Source of the DNA: Glycomyces dulcitolivorans
GTDB taxonomy: Bacteria > Actinomycetota > Actinomycetes > Mycobacteriales > Micromonosporaceae
Reading direction: 5' to 3'
NCBI RefSeq assembly: GCF_003265355.1
Contig: NZ_QFRW01000057.1
Coordinates: 1 to 53,658, forward strand
Length of the DNA stretch: 53,658 nucleotides
Shown piece after piece: positions 1 to 7,686 of this stretch. Below the pieces are notes generated by a model, which made no database searches, was not told the origin of the DNA, and saw nothing but the letters and a program-made list of their open reading frames with translations. The first letter of the stretch is position 1. Each line of letters starts with the position of its first letter. Both the position numbers and the translations under genes were made by a program.

Positions 1-222
1 GCCCCCGCGCCCGCCGCCGGGGTCTGCTCCCCGCCCGCCGGAGACGCCCGCGCCGCCACCGAATGGGCCGCGCGCTGCGCCGCCCAAGGCGTCGCCGTCG
101 GCTGCTTCCGACCCCCGTCCACCCCCGACCACCGCTCCCGCCTGCGCATCACCGTCAACACCGGCGTCCCCGCGGCCGACTTCGCGCACGCCCTCGACAC
201 CGTCCTGGAGGCACGACCGTGA
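1..222 (+). CDS. bioF: 8-amino-7-oxononanoate synthase, C-terminal fragment
   Basis: The window opens inside this gene; only the last 73 codons are present, in frame with base 1 and ending at TGA 220-222. The visible tail contains VGCFRPPSTPD followed by RLRITVNTG, the usual C-terminal signature of BioF, the PLP-dependent enzyme that condenses pimeloyl-ACP with alanine in biotin synthesis. Its stop overlaps the GTG start of bioD by 4 bases, so the two are translationally coupled, which fits consecutive steps of the pathway. The PLP lysine and the rest of the fold lie upstream of the window. Confidence 0.85.
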   Translation, partial: APAPAAGVCSPPAGDARAATEWAARCAAQGVAVGCFRPPSTPDHRSRLRITVNTGVPAADFAHALDTVLEARP

Positions 223-881
223 TCCCCTTCGAAGGCCCGGTCCTGGTGACCGGCACCGACACCGGCGTCGGCAAGACCGTCACCACCGCCGGCCTCGCCG
301 CGGCCCTCATGCGGCAGGGCCGCAGCGTCGACGTCGTCAAGATCGCCCAGACCGGCGACGATGACGACGCCGCCGAGGTCACGCGCCTCTCCGGCGCCCC
401 CGCCCGCGCCCTCGCCTCCTACCCGGACCCCTTGGCGCCCTACGCGGCCGCCCGCCGCAGCGGCCTGCCGCTGCTCAAACTCGCCGACGTCGCCGACACC
501 GTCCTCGACTCGCCCGCCGAAGTCGTCCTCCTCGAAGGCGCCGGCGGCCTCCTCGTCCAGCTCGGCGAGGACGGATGGACCGCCCGCGACCTCGCCGTCG
601 AACTCGGCTGCCCCGCCGTCGTGGTCGCCCGCGCCGGCCTCGGCACCCTCAACCACACCTCGCTCACTCTCGAAGCCCTCGCCCGCCGCGGCATCGACGC
701 CGCCGTCGTCATCGGCGCCTGGCCCCTCGACCCCGGCCTCGCCGAATACGAGAACCTCACCGACCTCCCCGGAGAGCGCCTCGGCTGGATCCCCGACGGC
801 GCCGCGAACCTCGACCCCGAGGTCTTCCGCCTCACCGCCGCCGAATGGTTCGCCCTCCCCGACCCCGGCCCGCAACCCTGA
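219..881 (+). CDS. bioD: ATP-dependent dethiobiotin synthetase
   Basis: A 220-aa protein that closes the ureido ring of dethiobiotin using CO2 and ATP. The N-terminus carries the P-loop GTDTGVGKT at about residues 13-21, and EGAGGLLVQL around residue 107 is the second BioD signature; length matches the family (about 220-240 aa). The frame is open upstream to base 63, but the start is placed at GTG 219 because that puts the P-loop at its usual distance from the N-terminus and gives a 4-base GTGA overlap with bioF. No bioB follows; the next gene is a transposon-type tnpB, so the biotin operon appears to end here or to have been separated by insertion. Confidence 0.93.
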   Translation: MIPFEGPVLVTGTDTGVGKTVTTAGLAAALMRQGRSVDVVKIAQTGDDDDAAEVTRLSGAPARALASYPDPLAPYAAARRSGLPLLKLADVADTVLDSPAEVVLLEGAGGLLVQLGEDGWTARDLAVELGCPAVVVARAGLGTLNHTSLTLEALARRGIDAAVVIGAWPLDPGLAEYENLTDLPGERLGWIPDGAANLDPEVFRLTAAEWFALPDPGPQP

Positions 882-938
882 TCCAGCGGCCGGATTGCCT
901 GGCTTCCCAGGTATGTCGCACTTATAGGCTAAAGTCGT

Positions 939-2105
939 GTGGTGTTCTTGCGTTACCGGTTTCGGGTGTATCCGACGGCGCCGCAGCGAGTCTCACTCGC
1001 GCGGGCCTTCGGCTCCGCCCGGGTCGTCTACAACGACGCCGTTGCCGCAAGGAGGCACGCCCACGCGGAAGGTCTGGCATACCCCACCACAGCGGCCTTG
1101 TCCAAGCAGCTCATCACCGAGGCCAAGCGCACTGCTGAACGTTCCTGGCTGGGCGAGGTTTCGGCAGTGGTATTGCAGCAGGCACTGGTCGACTGCGACA
1201 AGGCCTACAAGTACTTCTTCGCCTCGTTGAAGGGGAGACGGCCTGGCCCTCGCATGGGGCCGCCACGATTCAAACGCCGCTCCGGTACGCAATCCATCCG
1301 GTTCACCAGCAATGCCCGCTTCTCCGTGCTCGACAACGCTCGCCTGCGGCTGCCGAAAGTCGGGGACCTCCGTATCGCATGGTCACGCGAACTGCCTGCA
1401 ACACCATCTTCGGTCACGATCATCAAGACCTCGACCGGCAAGTACTACGCCAGTTTCGTCGTCGCAGTCGATAGCGGCGAGGGTCTGCTCGAACCTCTCG
1501 ACGACCCGGATGCGGAGACCGGCATCGACCTCGGACTCAAGGACTTCGCGGTTCTGCGGGGCGGGAAGGTGATCGCGAATCCGAGGTTCTTCCGCCGTCT
1601 TGAGAAGAAGCTCCGAAAGGCGCAGCGTGGACTCTCGCGGAAGATGAAGGGCTCGGCCAACCGGGCGAAAGCCCGGATCAAGGTCGCGAAGATCCACGAG
1701 AAGATCAAACACACCCGAGCTGATTGGATCGACAAACAGGTGTCGGCAATCGTCCGCGAGAACCAAGCGGTGTATGTCGAAGACCTGTTCGTCAGAGGGC
1801 TCGGTCGGGGCCGCGTCGCCAAGTCGGTCCATGATGCCGCTTTCGGGATGTTCCTGGCCCGCCTGGAGTCGAAGGCAAAGCGGGCGGGTCGAACCTTCGC
1901 CAAGGTGGATCGGTTCTTCCCGTCGACCAGGCTGTGCTCCGCGTGTGGGGCTCTGACCGGCCCCCGGGGGCTCGAGGGACTCCAGGCCCGCAAGTGGGAA
2001 TGCGGATGTGGCGCGAACCATGACCGGGATCAGAACGCCGAGATCAACATCCGCCGCGAGGGCCAGCGCCTCGCGGCGCTCGCCGCGGGGCTCGCGGAGA
2101 GATAA
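939..2105 (+). CDS. tnpB: RNA-guided endonuclease TnpB (IS605 OrfB family)
   Basis: A 388-aa TnpB. The N-terminal OrfB helix-turn-helix region (RYRFRVYPTAPQ, residues 5-16) leads into a RuvC-like nuclease split over the C-terminal half. Candidate catalytic residues are D in GIDLGLKDF (about 194), E in VYVEDLFVRGL (about 274) and D in HDRDQNAEINI (about 359). A zinc-binding insert is seen as CSACG and CGCGANHDRD; the second half is CxC rather than CxxC, a variant also found in other actinobacterial TnpBs. All RuvC residues are present, so the enzyme is predicted active. Start is GTG 939; GTG 942 is equally possible and no clear ribosome-binding site is visible. Codon use is slightly less G/C-biased than in its neighbours, in keeping with a mobile gene. 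Confidence 0.92.
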   Translation: MVFLRYRFRVYPTAPQRVSLARAFGSARVVYNDAVAARRHAHAEGLAYPTTAALSKQLITEAKRTAERSWLGEVSAVVLQQALVDCDKAYKYFFASLKGRRPGPRMGPPRFKRRSGTQSIRFTSNARFSVLDNARLRLPKVGDLRIAWSRELPATPSSVTIIKTSTGKYYASFVVAVDSGEGLLEPLDDPDAETGIDLGLKDFAVLRGGKVIANPRFFRRLEKKLRKAQRGLSRKMKGSANRAKARIKVAKIHEKIKHTRADWIDKQVSAIVRENQAVYVEDLFVRGLGRGRVAKSVHDAAFGMFLARLESKAKRAGRTFAKVDRFFPSTRLCSACGALTGPRGLEGLQARKWECGCGANHDRDQNAEINIRREGQRLAALAAGLAER

Positions 2106-2240
2106 AACGCCTGCGGAGGGCTGGTAAGTCTCGGGGAGACCCGAGCGCGGCCCGATGAAACAGGAACCCACCCGTAGTCGGAACGCGTCAGCGGACCGCA
2201 AGCCGGGAGTCGCCGCCTCTCAAGGCTGCGAGGAAGTCAA
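2106..2240 (+). ncRNA. Candidate omega-RNA / right end of the TnpB element
   Basis: TnpB proteins use a guide RNA made from the 3' end of tnpB through the right end of the element, with the guide taken from flanking DNA. The non-coding tail has a perfect hairpin CTCGGG (2130-2135), GAGA loop, CCCGAG (2140-2145), the sequence TGAAACAGGAACCC, and a terminal hairpin (2216-2219/2230-2233). The guide would therefore begin at about 2241 with ATTTGGCAGCGATCTG. The role is inferred from the family; the hairpins are directly visible. Confidence 0.55.
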
Positions 2241-2273
2241 ATTTGGCAGCGATCTGGTCTGATTCAGGCCATA

Positions 2274-2792
2274 TCAACGCGATGCGGGCGCCCCTACCCC
2301 CGGTGCCCGCATCGCCTCGGGCAGGCCCTTCGCGGCCGCGAACCGCGGCACCGCGAACTCCAGGAGCCAGTCCAGGCCCCAGTCGATCCCCGACGCCGTC
2401 ACGGGACGGAACTCGGCCCGCATCCGCAGCCCGTCGTCGCCGTCCCCGGTGTGCGGGACCGTGTGCTCCCACGCCTCCCGCGGGTCGTCGGTGGACATCC
2501 ACGAGTACGTGTTGACCTGGAAGTCGTACTTGACCCAGTCCACCCGCATCAGCTTGCTGCCCAGGGCCTCCCCGAACACGAGGTCGCGCACGCCGGTCTC
2601 CTCGACCGCCTCGCGCATCGCCGTCTCGCCGGGCGTCTCGCCCGGCCGCGCCCCGCCCCCGGGGACCTGCACCCCGTCCTCCGGACGGTCCAGGTGGAGC
2701 ATCACCAGGACCTCGATCCCGGGCCCCTCGGGCCGATGTCGCAGGACGTACGCGGTGCCGCGCTGGCGGAACTCCAGGAACTTCTCAGACAT
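2274..2792 (-). CDS. Nudix hydrolase
   Basis: A 172-aa protein with a complete Nudix box, GGGARPGETPGETAM followed by REAVEETG (about residues 50-72), which binds the metal ions that hydrolyse a nucleoside diphosphate linked to another group. The substrate cannot be told from sequence. The frame is open 12 codons further upstream, but ATG 2792 is chosen because the protein then begins MSEKFLEFRQRG and a CAGACT -10-like box lies exactly 6 bases before it, the leaderless arrangement seen repeatedly in this window. It ends 34 bp from the right end of the TnpB element, so the insertion did not cut it. It is separated by 86 bp from the P450 gene on the same strand. Confidence 0.9.
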   Translation of the reverse strand: MSEKFLEFRQRGTAYVLRHRPEGPGIEVLVMLHLDRPEDGVQVPGGGARPGETPGETAMREAVEETGVRDLVFGEALGSKLMRVDWVKYDFQVNTYSWMSTDDPREAWEHTVPHTGDGDDGLRMRAEFRPVTASGIDWGLDWLLEFAVPRFAAAKGLPEAMRAPGVGAPASR

Positions 2793-2798
2793 CCCGAC

Positions 2799-2804
2799 AG
2801 TCTG
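2799..2804 (-). promoter_or_regulatory. Probable -10 box, leaderless Nudix gene
   Basis: CAGACT on the minus strand, separated by six bases (GTCGGG) from ATG 2792. The spacing places the transcription start at or next to the start codon. Confidence 0.45.
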
Positions 2805-2843
2805 GCAAGCGCATGCACCCCAACGCAACGGGTTAGCCCCGCA

Positions 2844-2882
2844 GCCGCACCGGCTTCAAGAGCCCCGCCGCACCGGCTTCAA
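2844..2882. repeat. Short direct repeat, 2 x 16 bp
   Basis: GCCGCACCGGCTTCAA occurs at 2844-2859 and again at 2867-2882, 23 bp apart, in the gap after the P450 stop codon; the second copy overlaps the stop. No function is evident. Confidence 0.6.
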
Positions 2883-4003
2883 CGGCGCAGCCGCACCACC
2901 AGCGGACCCGGCATGCGGAACGAAAGATTCCGATCGCTGACCGGCGCCGTCACCGTCTCGCAGCGGGGGAGGAGCGGCGCGAGCTCGGCCACCACCACCT
3001 CCGCCTCCAGGCGCGACAGCTGACTGCCCAGGCACCGGTGCGCGCCCGCCCCGAACGCCAGGTGACGCCGGGACCCGCGCTGGCCCGGGACCATCGCCGC
3101 CGGGCACTCGGCCACGCCCTCGTCGGCGCCCGCCGCCGCCAGCCACACCAGGACCGAGTCGCCCGCGTGCACCGGGACGCCGTCGAGTTCGGTGTCGCGC
3201 AAGGCGACCCGCCGCCACGACGTGATCGGCGGCAGCAGCCGCAGCCCCTCCTCGACGATCGCGGCCGACTCGAAACCCAGCAACGTCGGCTCCTCCACGA
3301 GGCGGTGCAGCAGGAGCGTGAGGAACTGCGAGGTCGTCTCCTGGCCCGCGACCAGCAGGAAGAACAGCGCCGCCGTCGCCGCGTCCTCCCCGTACTCCTC
3401 GAACAGCTCCCTAGTCGCGCCGGCCGACTCGGCGGCCCAACCGCGCAGCAGCGCATGGAAGGGCCCGACCGTCTCGGCGAGCTCGCGCTGGCGTTCAGGC
3501 GTCGGGTCGCCCCAGAACAGCTCCAGGGCCGCGCGGCTGAACCGCTTGACCTCGGCCGTCGCGGACACGTCCAGATCCAAGAGGCGCGCCAGCGCGGCCA
3601 GCGGGATCTCCGAGGACACCGCCGCGTCGAGGTCGACCGCCTCGCCCGCGCGCAGCCGGAACGCAACGCCCGCAGCGGCTCTGCGGGCGAGGCCGGTGAG
3701 CCACGGGCGCAGCGCGGCCACCCGGGCGGGCGCGAAGACCTCGCCGTAGCGTTCGCGGATGGGCCCGTGCGTGCCGGTGTCGTTGTTGGCCAAGGTGGCC
3801 GGGAGCCGGAACCGGTGGGCGGCGAGTTCGCGCAGCGGACCGGTGGGGATGGGGACGACCGCGTCGAGGGCGTTCGCGGCCGAGAACCGCTCGCGGTCGG
3901 CGAGGACCTCGCGGGCGAGGCGGTGGGAGGCGACCACGACCTGCCCGCCGTGCCGGAACGCCGGGGCGGCGGGGCGCGGATGTTTCCACAGCTCGAAGAG
4001 CAC
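2879..4003 (-). CDS. Cytochrome P450
   Basis: A 374-aa soluble bacterial P450. The heme-binding loop FGAGAHRCLG carries the proximal cysteine near residue 321; the I-helix oxygen-binding motif AGQETT lies near residue 222; the K-helix ExxR is EEGLR near residue 252. The protein is a little shorter than the usual 390-410 aa, mainly at the N-terminus, but all core motifs are present. The start GTG 4003 has a TAGGCT -10 box six bases upstream and no leader. It is transcribed divergently from a flavin monooxygenase 155 bp away, which could mean a shared oxidative pathway or simply adjacent oxidoreductases. No dedicated ferredoxin is visible nearby, and the substrate is unknown. Confidence 0.93.
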   Translation of the reverse strand: MLFELWKHPRPAAPAFRHGGQVVVASHRLAREVLADRERFSAANALDAVVPIPTGPLRELAAHRFRLPATLANNDTGTHGPIRERYGEVFAPARVAALRPWLTGLARRAAAGVAFRLRAGEAVDLDAAVSSEIPLAALARLLDLDVSATAEVKRFSRAALELFWGDPTPERQRELAETVGPFHALLRGWAAESAGATRELFEEYGEDAATAALFFLLVAGQETTSQFLTLLLHRLVEEPTLLGFESAAIVEEGLRLLPPITSWRRVALRDTELDGVPVHAGDSVLVWLAAAGADEGVAECPAAMVPGQRGSRRHLAFGAGAHRCLGSQLSRLEAEVVVAELAPLLPRCETVTAPVSDRNLSFRMPGPLVVRLRR

Positions 4004-4009
4004 GGGCGC

Positions 4010-4015
4010 AGCCTA
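4010..4015 (-). promoter_or_regulatory. -10 box TAGGCT, leaderless P450 gene
   Basis: TAGGCT on the minus strand with a six-base spacer (GCGCCC) to GTG 4003. The same hexamer and spacing precede the fchA-like gene and the TIGR01777 epimerase gene. Confidence 0.6.
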
Positions 4016-4158
4016 CCTCCCCCGAAAGTACGAGCCCCGCTCACGGTAATCTGCTCTCAGTCTTTCGGCGCATATCACCCCGGCCGGCCCGGCCGGTCGA
4101 GCGGCGCCGGCGACGCCGTCCGGCACAAGAGCAATGCCCACAGAAGGAGAAAGTTCCC

Positions 4159-5511
4159 TTGCAGGAGTACTCCTCCCAGGCCGCGTACGACCGCGGCGAG
4201 GCCGTCTGCGTGATCGGCGCCGGGGCGTCGGGCCTCATCGCCGTCAAGAACCTCCGCGAGAACGGCTTCGAAGTGGACTGCTACGAGCGGGACACCGTCC
4301 TCGGCGGCCTCTGGAACCCCCAGAACCAGCACAGCCCGCTCTACCCGAACACGCACCTGGTCACCTCCCGGTCCCAGACCGAGATCCCCGACTTCCCGAT
4401 GCCCGACGACTGGCCCGACTACCCGTCCGCGTCCCAGATGCTCACTTACCTGACCGCGTACGCCAAGCACTTCGGGCTCTCCGAGCACATCTGGTACGGC
4501 TCGGAGATCTCCGCGATCGAACCGGTCGAGGGCTCCCGCTTCGAGGTCGTCGTCAAGCCCGCCGCCGGGAACGCCGCCCGGCGCCTGCGCTACGCCGCGG
4601 TCATCGTCGCCACCGGCCACCACTGGTCCCCGAACCTGCCGTCCTACCCGGGCCTCGACCAGTTCCGCGGCTCGGTCCTCCACTCCTCGCAGCTGAAGGA
4701 CCCGTCCCGCCTGCGCGGCAAGCACGTCCTGGTCATCGGCGGCGGCAACTCCGGCGCCGACATCGCGTGCGAGGCGGCCGTGAACGCCGCCAGCTGCGTC
4801 CACTCCGTGCGCCGCGGCTCCTGGCACCTGCCTAAGTACCTCGGCGGCGAGCCCGCGGACTACGCCCTCGCGCGGCTCGGCTCGCGCCCGAAGTTCCTGC
4901 GCCGCTTCCTGACCGACCGCCTCCTCAAGGGCCCCGCGAGCCTCGCCGCCCGCATGGGCGTCGCCGCCGAGGGCCGGCCCTCCGCGGAGGAGCCGGTGCG
5001 CAACGGCCGCTACATGGAGCACGTCGGCGACGGCTCCATCCAGCGCCGCGGCGAGGTCGCCCGCTTCGACGGCTTCGACGTCTCGTTCGCCGACGGCGCC
5101 GAGATGCGCCCCGACCTGGTCGTCCTCGCCACCGGCTACCGCCCCAAGTTCACGTCCGTCGAACCGCGCCTGCTCGGCATCGAGGGCGACTCGCCCTACC
5201 CGAAGCTGTACGCGCGCATGTTCTCCCCGCGCATGGAGACCCTCGCCGTCGCAGGGCTCGTCGAGCCCGGCGTCGGCGTCCTCCCCATCGTCCACTGGCA
5301 GACCCACGCCATCGCCCACTGGCTCCTGGTGCGCAAGAGCGACCCCGAGCGCGCCGCGAACTTCCGCGTCCAGGTGCGCAGCGAGTCCGAGCAGGACACC
5401 GCCCGGCCCGCGGGGTCGTCGCCGCGCCACCAGCTCGCCGTGGACGCCGAGGTGTACCTCGCCAGCCTCGGCCGCATCATCGACACCCTCGAACAGGAGC
5501 CCGCCAAATGA
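4159..5511 (+). CDS. Flavin-containing monooxygenase
   Basis: A 450-aa class B flavoprotein monooxygenase. FAD-binding GAGASG lies at about residues 20-25, the NADPH-binding GGGNSG near residue 196, and the family fingerprint FRGSVLHSS (FxGxxxHxx) near residue 170; ATGYRP near the C-terminus is the usual second FAD-side motif. Such enzymes oxygenate N, S or carbonyl groups of small molecules using NADPH and O2. Start is TTG 4159, supported by AAGGAG at 4144-4149. The stop overlaps the ATG of the next gene by 4 bases (ATGA), so this enzyme and the hydrolase-like protein are made together. Divergent from the P450. The substrate cannot be predicted. Confidence 0.92.
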   Translation: MQEYSSQAAYDRGEAVCVIGAGASGLIAVKNLRENGFEVDCYERDTVLGGLWNPQNQHSPLYPNTHLVTSRSQTEIPDFPMPDDWPDYPSASQMLTYLTAYAKHFGLSEHIWYGSEISAIEPVEGSRFEVVVKPAAGNAARRLRYAAVIVATGHHWSPNLPSYPGLDQFRGSVLHSSQLKDPSRLRGKHVLVIGGGNSGADIACEAAVNAASCVHSVRRGSWHLPKYLGGEPADYALARLGSRPKFLRRFLTDRLLKGPASLAARMGVAAEGRPSAEEPVRNGRYMEHVGDGSIQRRGEVARFDGFDVSFADGAEMRPDLVVLATGYRPKFTSVEPRLLGIEGDSPYPKLYARMFSPRMETLAVAGLVEPGVGVLPIVHWQTHAIAHWLLVRKSDPERAANFRVQVRSESEQDTARPAGSSPRHQLAVDAEVYLASLGRIIDTLEQEPAK

Positions 5512-6140
5512 GCCTCGCCGCCTGGGTCCGGCGCGCCCGCACCCCCGCTCCCGCCCCCGTCAAGCGCGAGTACGCGTTCTTCGAGCCCGCCGACCTCTTC
5601 GACCTTGACATCAAGGACGACCCCGAGGCCAGCCCGGTCCTGTGCTGCACCGGCGACCCCGCCGGGGCTTCGGCCTTCAACGCCTTGTGGCTCAAGCGCA
5701 TCGCCACCTCCGGCCGGTACGCGGCCGCGGTGAGCGTGCGCGGCCAGGGCAACACGCCCGCCGCCGAGGGCGGCCTGGAGGCCCGCGCCCACGACCTCGT
5801 GCAGGCCGCGGTCAACGTCCCCCGCCAAGCGGTCCTCATCGGCCACAAGGAGGGCGCGGCCTGGGCCGCGCTCGCCGCGGGCCGCTACCCGGCCGCGGCG
5901 CTCGTCCTCGTGTCCCCCGAGAAGGTCCCGAAGCAGCCCCCGACCCCCGTCGGAGGACCCCCGGTCCTCATCGTCGTCGCCGAGTCCGAGACCCAGTCGA
6001 AAGAGGCCCAGACCGCCGCCGACGCCTACGGCATCACGCCCCTGACCTTCGCCGGCTCCCGCGACGACGTCTTCAAAGGCGCCGGCGCCGAAGGACTCCT
6101 CGACGCGATCCTCTCCTGGCTCGCCAGCAAGAAGGACTGA
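5508..6140 (+). CDS. Alpha/beta-hydrolase homologue lacking catalytic residues
   Basis: A 210-aa protein with the layout of an alpha/beta-hydrolase: core strands, then a nucleophile-elbow segment VLIGHKEGAAWAALAA near residues 109-124, then LVLVSP. The elbow reads GHKEG, so the nucleophile serine of GxSxG is lysine (K114, codon AAG 5847-5849). No histidine occurs in the C-terminal stretch where the catalytic base is expected. It is therefore probably not a classical esterase; a structural or binding role, perhaps with the monooxygenase whose gene it overlaps by 4 bases, is an inference. The N-terminal 45 residues are proline/basic rich. Ends in a convergent intergenic region that carries one copy of the dispersed repeat. 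Confidence 0.75.
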   Translation: MSLAAWVRRARTPAPAPVKREYAFFEPADLFDLDIKDDPEASPVLCCTGDPAGASAFNALWLKRIATSGRYAAAVSVRGQGNTPAAEGGLEARAHDLVQAAVNVPRQAVLIGHKEGAAWAALAAGRYPAAALVLVSPEKVPKQPPTPVGGPPVLIVVAESETQSKEAQTAADAYGITPLTFAGSRDDVFKGAGAEGLLDAILSWLASKKD

Positions 6141-6172
6141 CCCCGGCGCACACCGAGTGCCTCAGGGCGGCT

Positions 6173-6227
6173 GGGGAAGGCCCCCCGGTTTCAACGCTAC
6201 CGGGGGAAAGCTGAAGCGGACCTGAAG
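6173..6227 (-). repeat. Dispersed ~55-bp repeat, copy A
   Basis: Read on the minus strand: CTTCAGGTCCG, then CTTCAG, a variable seven-base segment, GGTAGCGTTGAAAC and CGGGGGGCCTTCCCC. It aligns without gaps with copies D and E at 13.16-13.31 kb. It lies between two convergent genes and reads toward the 3' end of the hydrolase-like gene. Confidence 0.8.
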
Positions 6228-6234
6228 CGCCGCG

Positions 6235-6717
6235 TCAGACGACGGCGCCGTCGTCCTCGTCGGCGTCCTTGTCCGGGCGCAGGCGGCTGATGAGCAGCCA
6301 CACGCCGATCAGGAAGCCGCAGAAGCCGACCAGTCGGCCCGGGCTCGTGCCCAGCGGCGCGATGCCCGGATTCACCAGCAGCGCCAGGCCCGCGATGATG
6401 AGCAGCACCCCGCCCACCGCGGGCAGGGACGGCCACGGCACCGGCGGCGGGTCCGGAGGATCGTAGTCGTCCTCCTCGTCGTCGGGCAGCTCCGCGTCCC
6501 ACAGCTCCAGCAGGCCCGGCTCCTCGTCGGCCACCGGCTGCGGCGGCGTGACCGCCTCCGCCGGGACCTCCTCGGCCTCCATCGCCCGCGTCAGCGACGG
6601 GTCCTCAAGACCCTTCACCAGCTCCTGGAACCGCCGGTCCACGTCCTCGGGCAGGAGCTCGCCCTCGCGGCCGTCCTCCTGCTCGCTGCGCTCAGGCTCC
6701 TCGCCCCGCTCAGTCAT
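6235..6717 (-). CDS. Conserved actinobacterial membrane protein with acidic N-terminus
   Basis: A 160-aa protein. The N-terminal half is very acidic (SEQEDG, then PDDEEDDYDPPDPPP) with a short region RRFQELVKGLEDPSL; the C-terminal half has two hydrophobic segments (about residues 100-119 and 126-144) followed by an acidic tail DKDADEDDGAVV. The pattern of acidic cytosolic region, double membrane anchor and acidic tail is common in actinobacterial proteins of unknown function. Start ATG 6717 is chosen over an upstream extension because it overlaps the stop of the esterase gene by 8 bases, giving translational coupling. No enzymatic motif is seen. Confidence 0.8.
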   Translation of the reverse strand: MTERGEEPERSEQEDGREGELLPEDVDRRFQELVKGLEDPSLTRAMEAEEVPAEAVTPPQPVADEEPGLLELWDAELPDDEEDDYDPPDPPPVPWPSLPAVGGVLLIIAGLALLVNPGIAPLGTSPGRLVGFCGFLIGVWLLISRLRPDKDADEDDGAVV

Positions 6718-7480
6718 GGACGCTCCGCGCCTTCGCGAGCTGCCGCTCCATGAACTCCGCGCTCCCCGCGAAGATCGTCTCCGCGTCGTAGTCGAGCGTC
6801 GCCACATGGAAGCTCCGCGGCAGCACCGACGCCTCCACGTCCTTCGACCGCACCCCCGCGCGCACCACCGCGGTGTTCCGCGGGTTCACCACGTGGTCCT
6901 GCGCGCTCGTGAAGATCCGCAGCGGCACCGTCACGCGCGCCAGCTCCGGCCGCGTCACCTTCCACAGCTGCCGCAGCGACACGTACGCCGCCACCGGGGT
7001 CCGGTCGGTCGTCTTCTCCCGCACGTCGGGCTTGTTCAGGTCCGAGCCGATCGACGCCACGCTCGGCATCACGTACTTGATCAGCGGCGCCAGGAACCCC
7101 TGCGGCTTCGAGTCGAAGATCGCCGGATTCACCAGCACCAGCCCCGCCAGGTCCCCGCCGCGCAGCTCGGCCAGCCGCAGCGTCAGCGACCCGCCCATCG
7201 ACAGGCCGCCCGCGAACACCGGGCGCCCCAGCGCCAGCGCCTCGTCGAGCGCCTCCTCCAGCCGGCCGTACCACTGCCGCCAGTTCGACTTCGCCAGCAC
7301 CTGCCACGTCTCGCCGTGGCCCGGCAGCAGCGGCGCGACCACGTTGAAGCCCGCGTCCCGCAGGTACTCGCCCCACGGCCGCATCGACGCCGGGTCCGAG
7401 GTGAACCCGTGGCACAGCAGCATCGTGGCCTTGGCGTCAGGACCGAGGTCGAACGTGAACTCCTCGGAATCGATCGACAC
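6710..7480 (-). CDS. Carboxylesterase / monoacylglycerol-lipase-like hydrolase
   Basis: A 256-aa alpha/beta-hydrolase with an intact triad: serine in GGLSMGGS (about residue 94), aspartate in AQDHVVNP (about residue 200) and histidine in SFHVATLD (about residue 229). HGFTSDP near residue 25 supplies the oxyanion loop. The arrangement resembles Est30-type carboxylesterases and bacterial monoacylglycerol lipases. The frame is open to 7540, but the start is placed at GTG 7480 because GGGAGG lies just upstream at the right distance. Translationally coupled to the downstream membrane protein gene. Divergent from the acyltransferase gene, so lipid metabolism is a plausible shared theme. Confidence 0.9.
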   Translation of the reverse strand: MSIDSEEFTFDLGPDAKATMLLCHGFTSDPASMRPWGEYLRDAGFNVVAPLLPGHGETWQVLAKSNWRQWYGRLEEALDEALALGRPVFAGGLSMGGSLTLRLAELRGGDLAGLVLVNPAIFDSKPQGFLAPLIKYVMPSVASIGSDLNKPDVREKTTDRTPVAAYVSLRQLWKVTRPELARVTVPLRIFTSAQDHVVNPRNTAVVRAGVRSKDVEASVLPRSFHVATLDYDAETIFAGSAEFMERQLAKARSVHD

Positions 7481-7673
7481 GTCGCCTCCCGGATCGCTGA
7501 ATGACGGGCGCCGGACCGGCCCGGCCGGGTCGCGGCACACGGGCCGCGGCCGGGAGGTCCCTTTTCGCGCTGCGTGCCCATTCTCGCACGCGCCCGCCCC
7601 GCACTGCCACCGCTGAGGGCCCGCCGGTCCGCGCTCCGGCCCGGAGGCCGTCCGCTGGATTGACCGCTGCCGA

Positions 7674-7679
7674 TACGCT
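7674..7679 (+). promoter_or_regulatory. -10 box TACGCT, leaderless acyltransferase gene
   Basis: TACGCT followed by seven bases (TGGACGC) and GTG 7687; no ribosome-binding site is present upstream of the start. Confidence 0.55.
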
Positions 7680-7686
7680 TGGACGC

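Larger units (their letters stand above)
898..2240 (+). mobile_element. Solo TnpB element, IS605/IS1341 group
   Basis: The element has tnpB but no tnpA (HUH transposase), as in IS1341-type elements that are immobile alone or mobilised in trans. The right end is inferred from features seen in many such elements: the sequence TGAAACAGGAACCC at 2155-2168, a terminal hairpin CCTC 2216-2219 / GAGG 2230-2233, and an ending AGGAAGTCAA at 2231-2240, TCAA being typical of an IS605-group right end. The left end is uncertain; a hairpin CCTGG-CTTC-CCAGG at 898-911 is a candidate subterminal structure but could instead be the bioD terminator. It sits between bioD and a convergent Nudix gene and disrupts no recognisable gene. 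Confidence 0.7.

Noticed and set aside
63-218. Extended N-terminus for the dethiobiotin synthetase
   Set aside because: This stretch is the bioF coding region in another frame; GTG 219 places the P-loop correctly.
2240-2300. Nudix gene truncated by the TnpB element
   Set aside because: The Nudix stop codon lies 34 bp outside the inferred right end, and the protein has a normal length.
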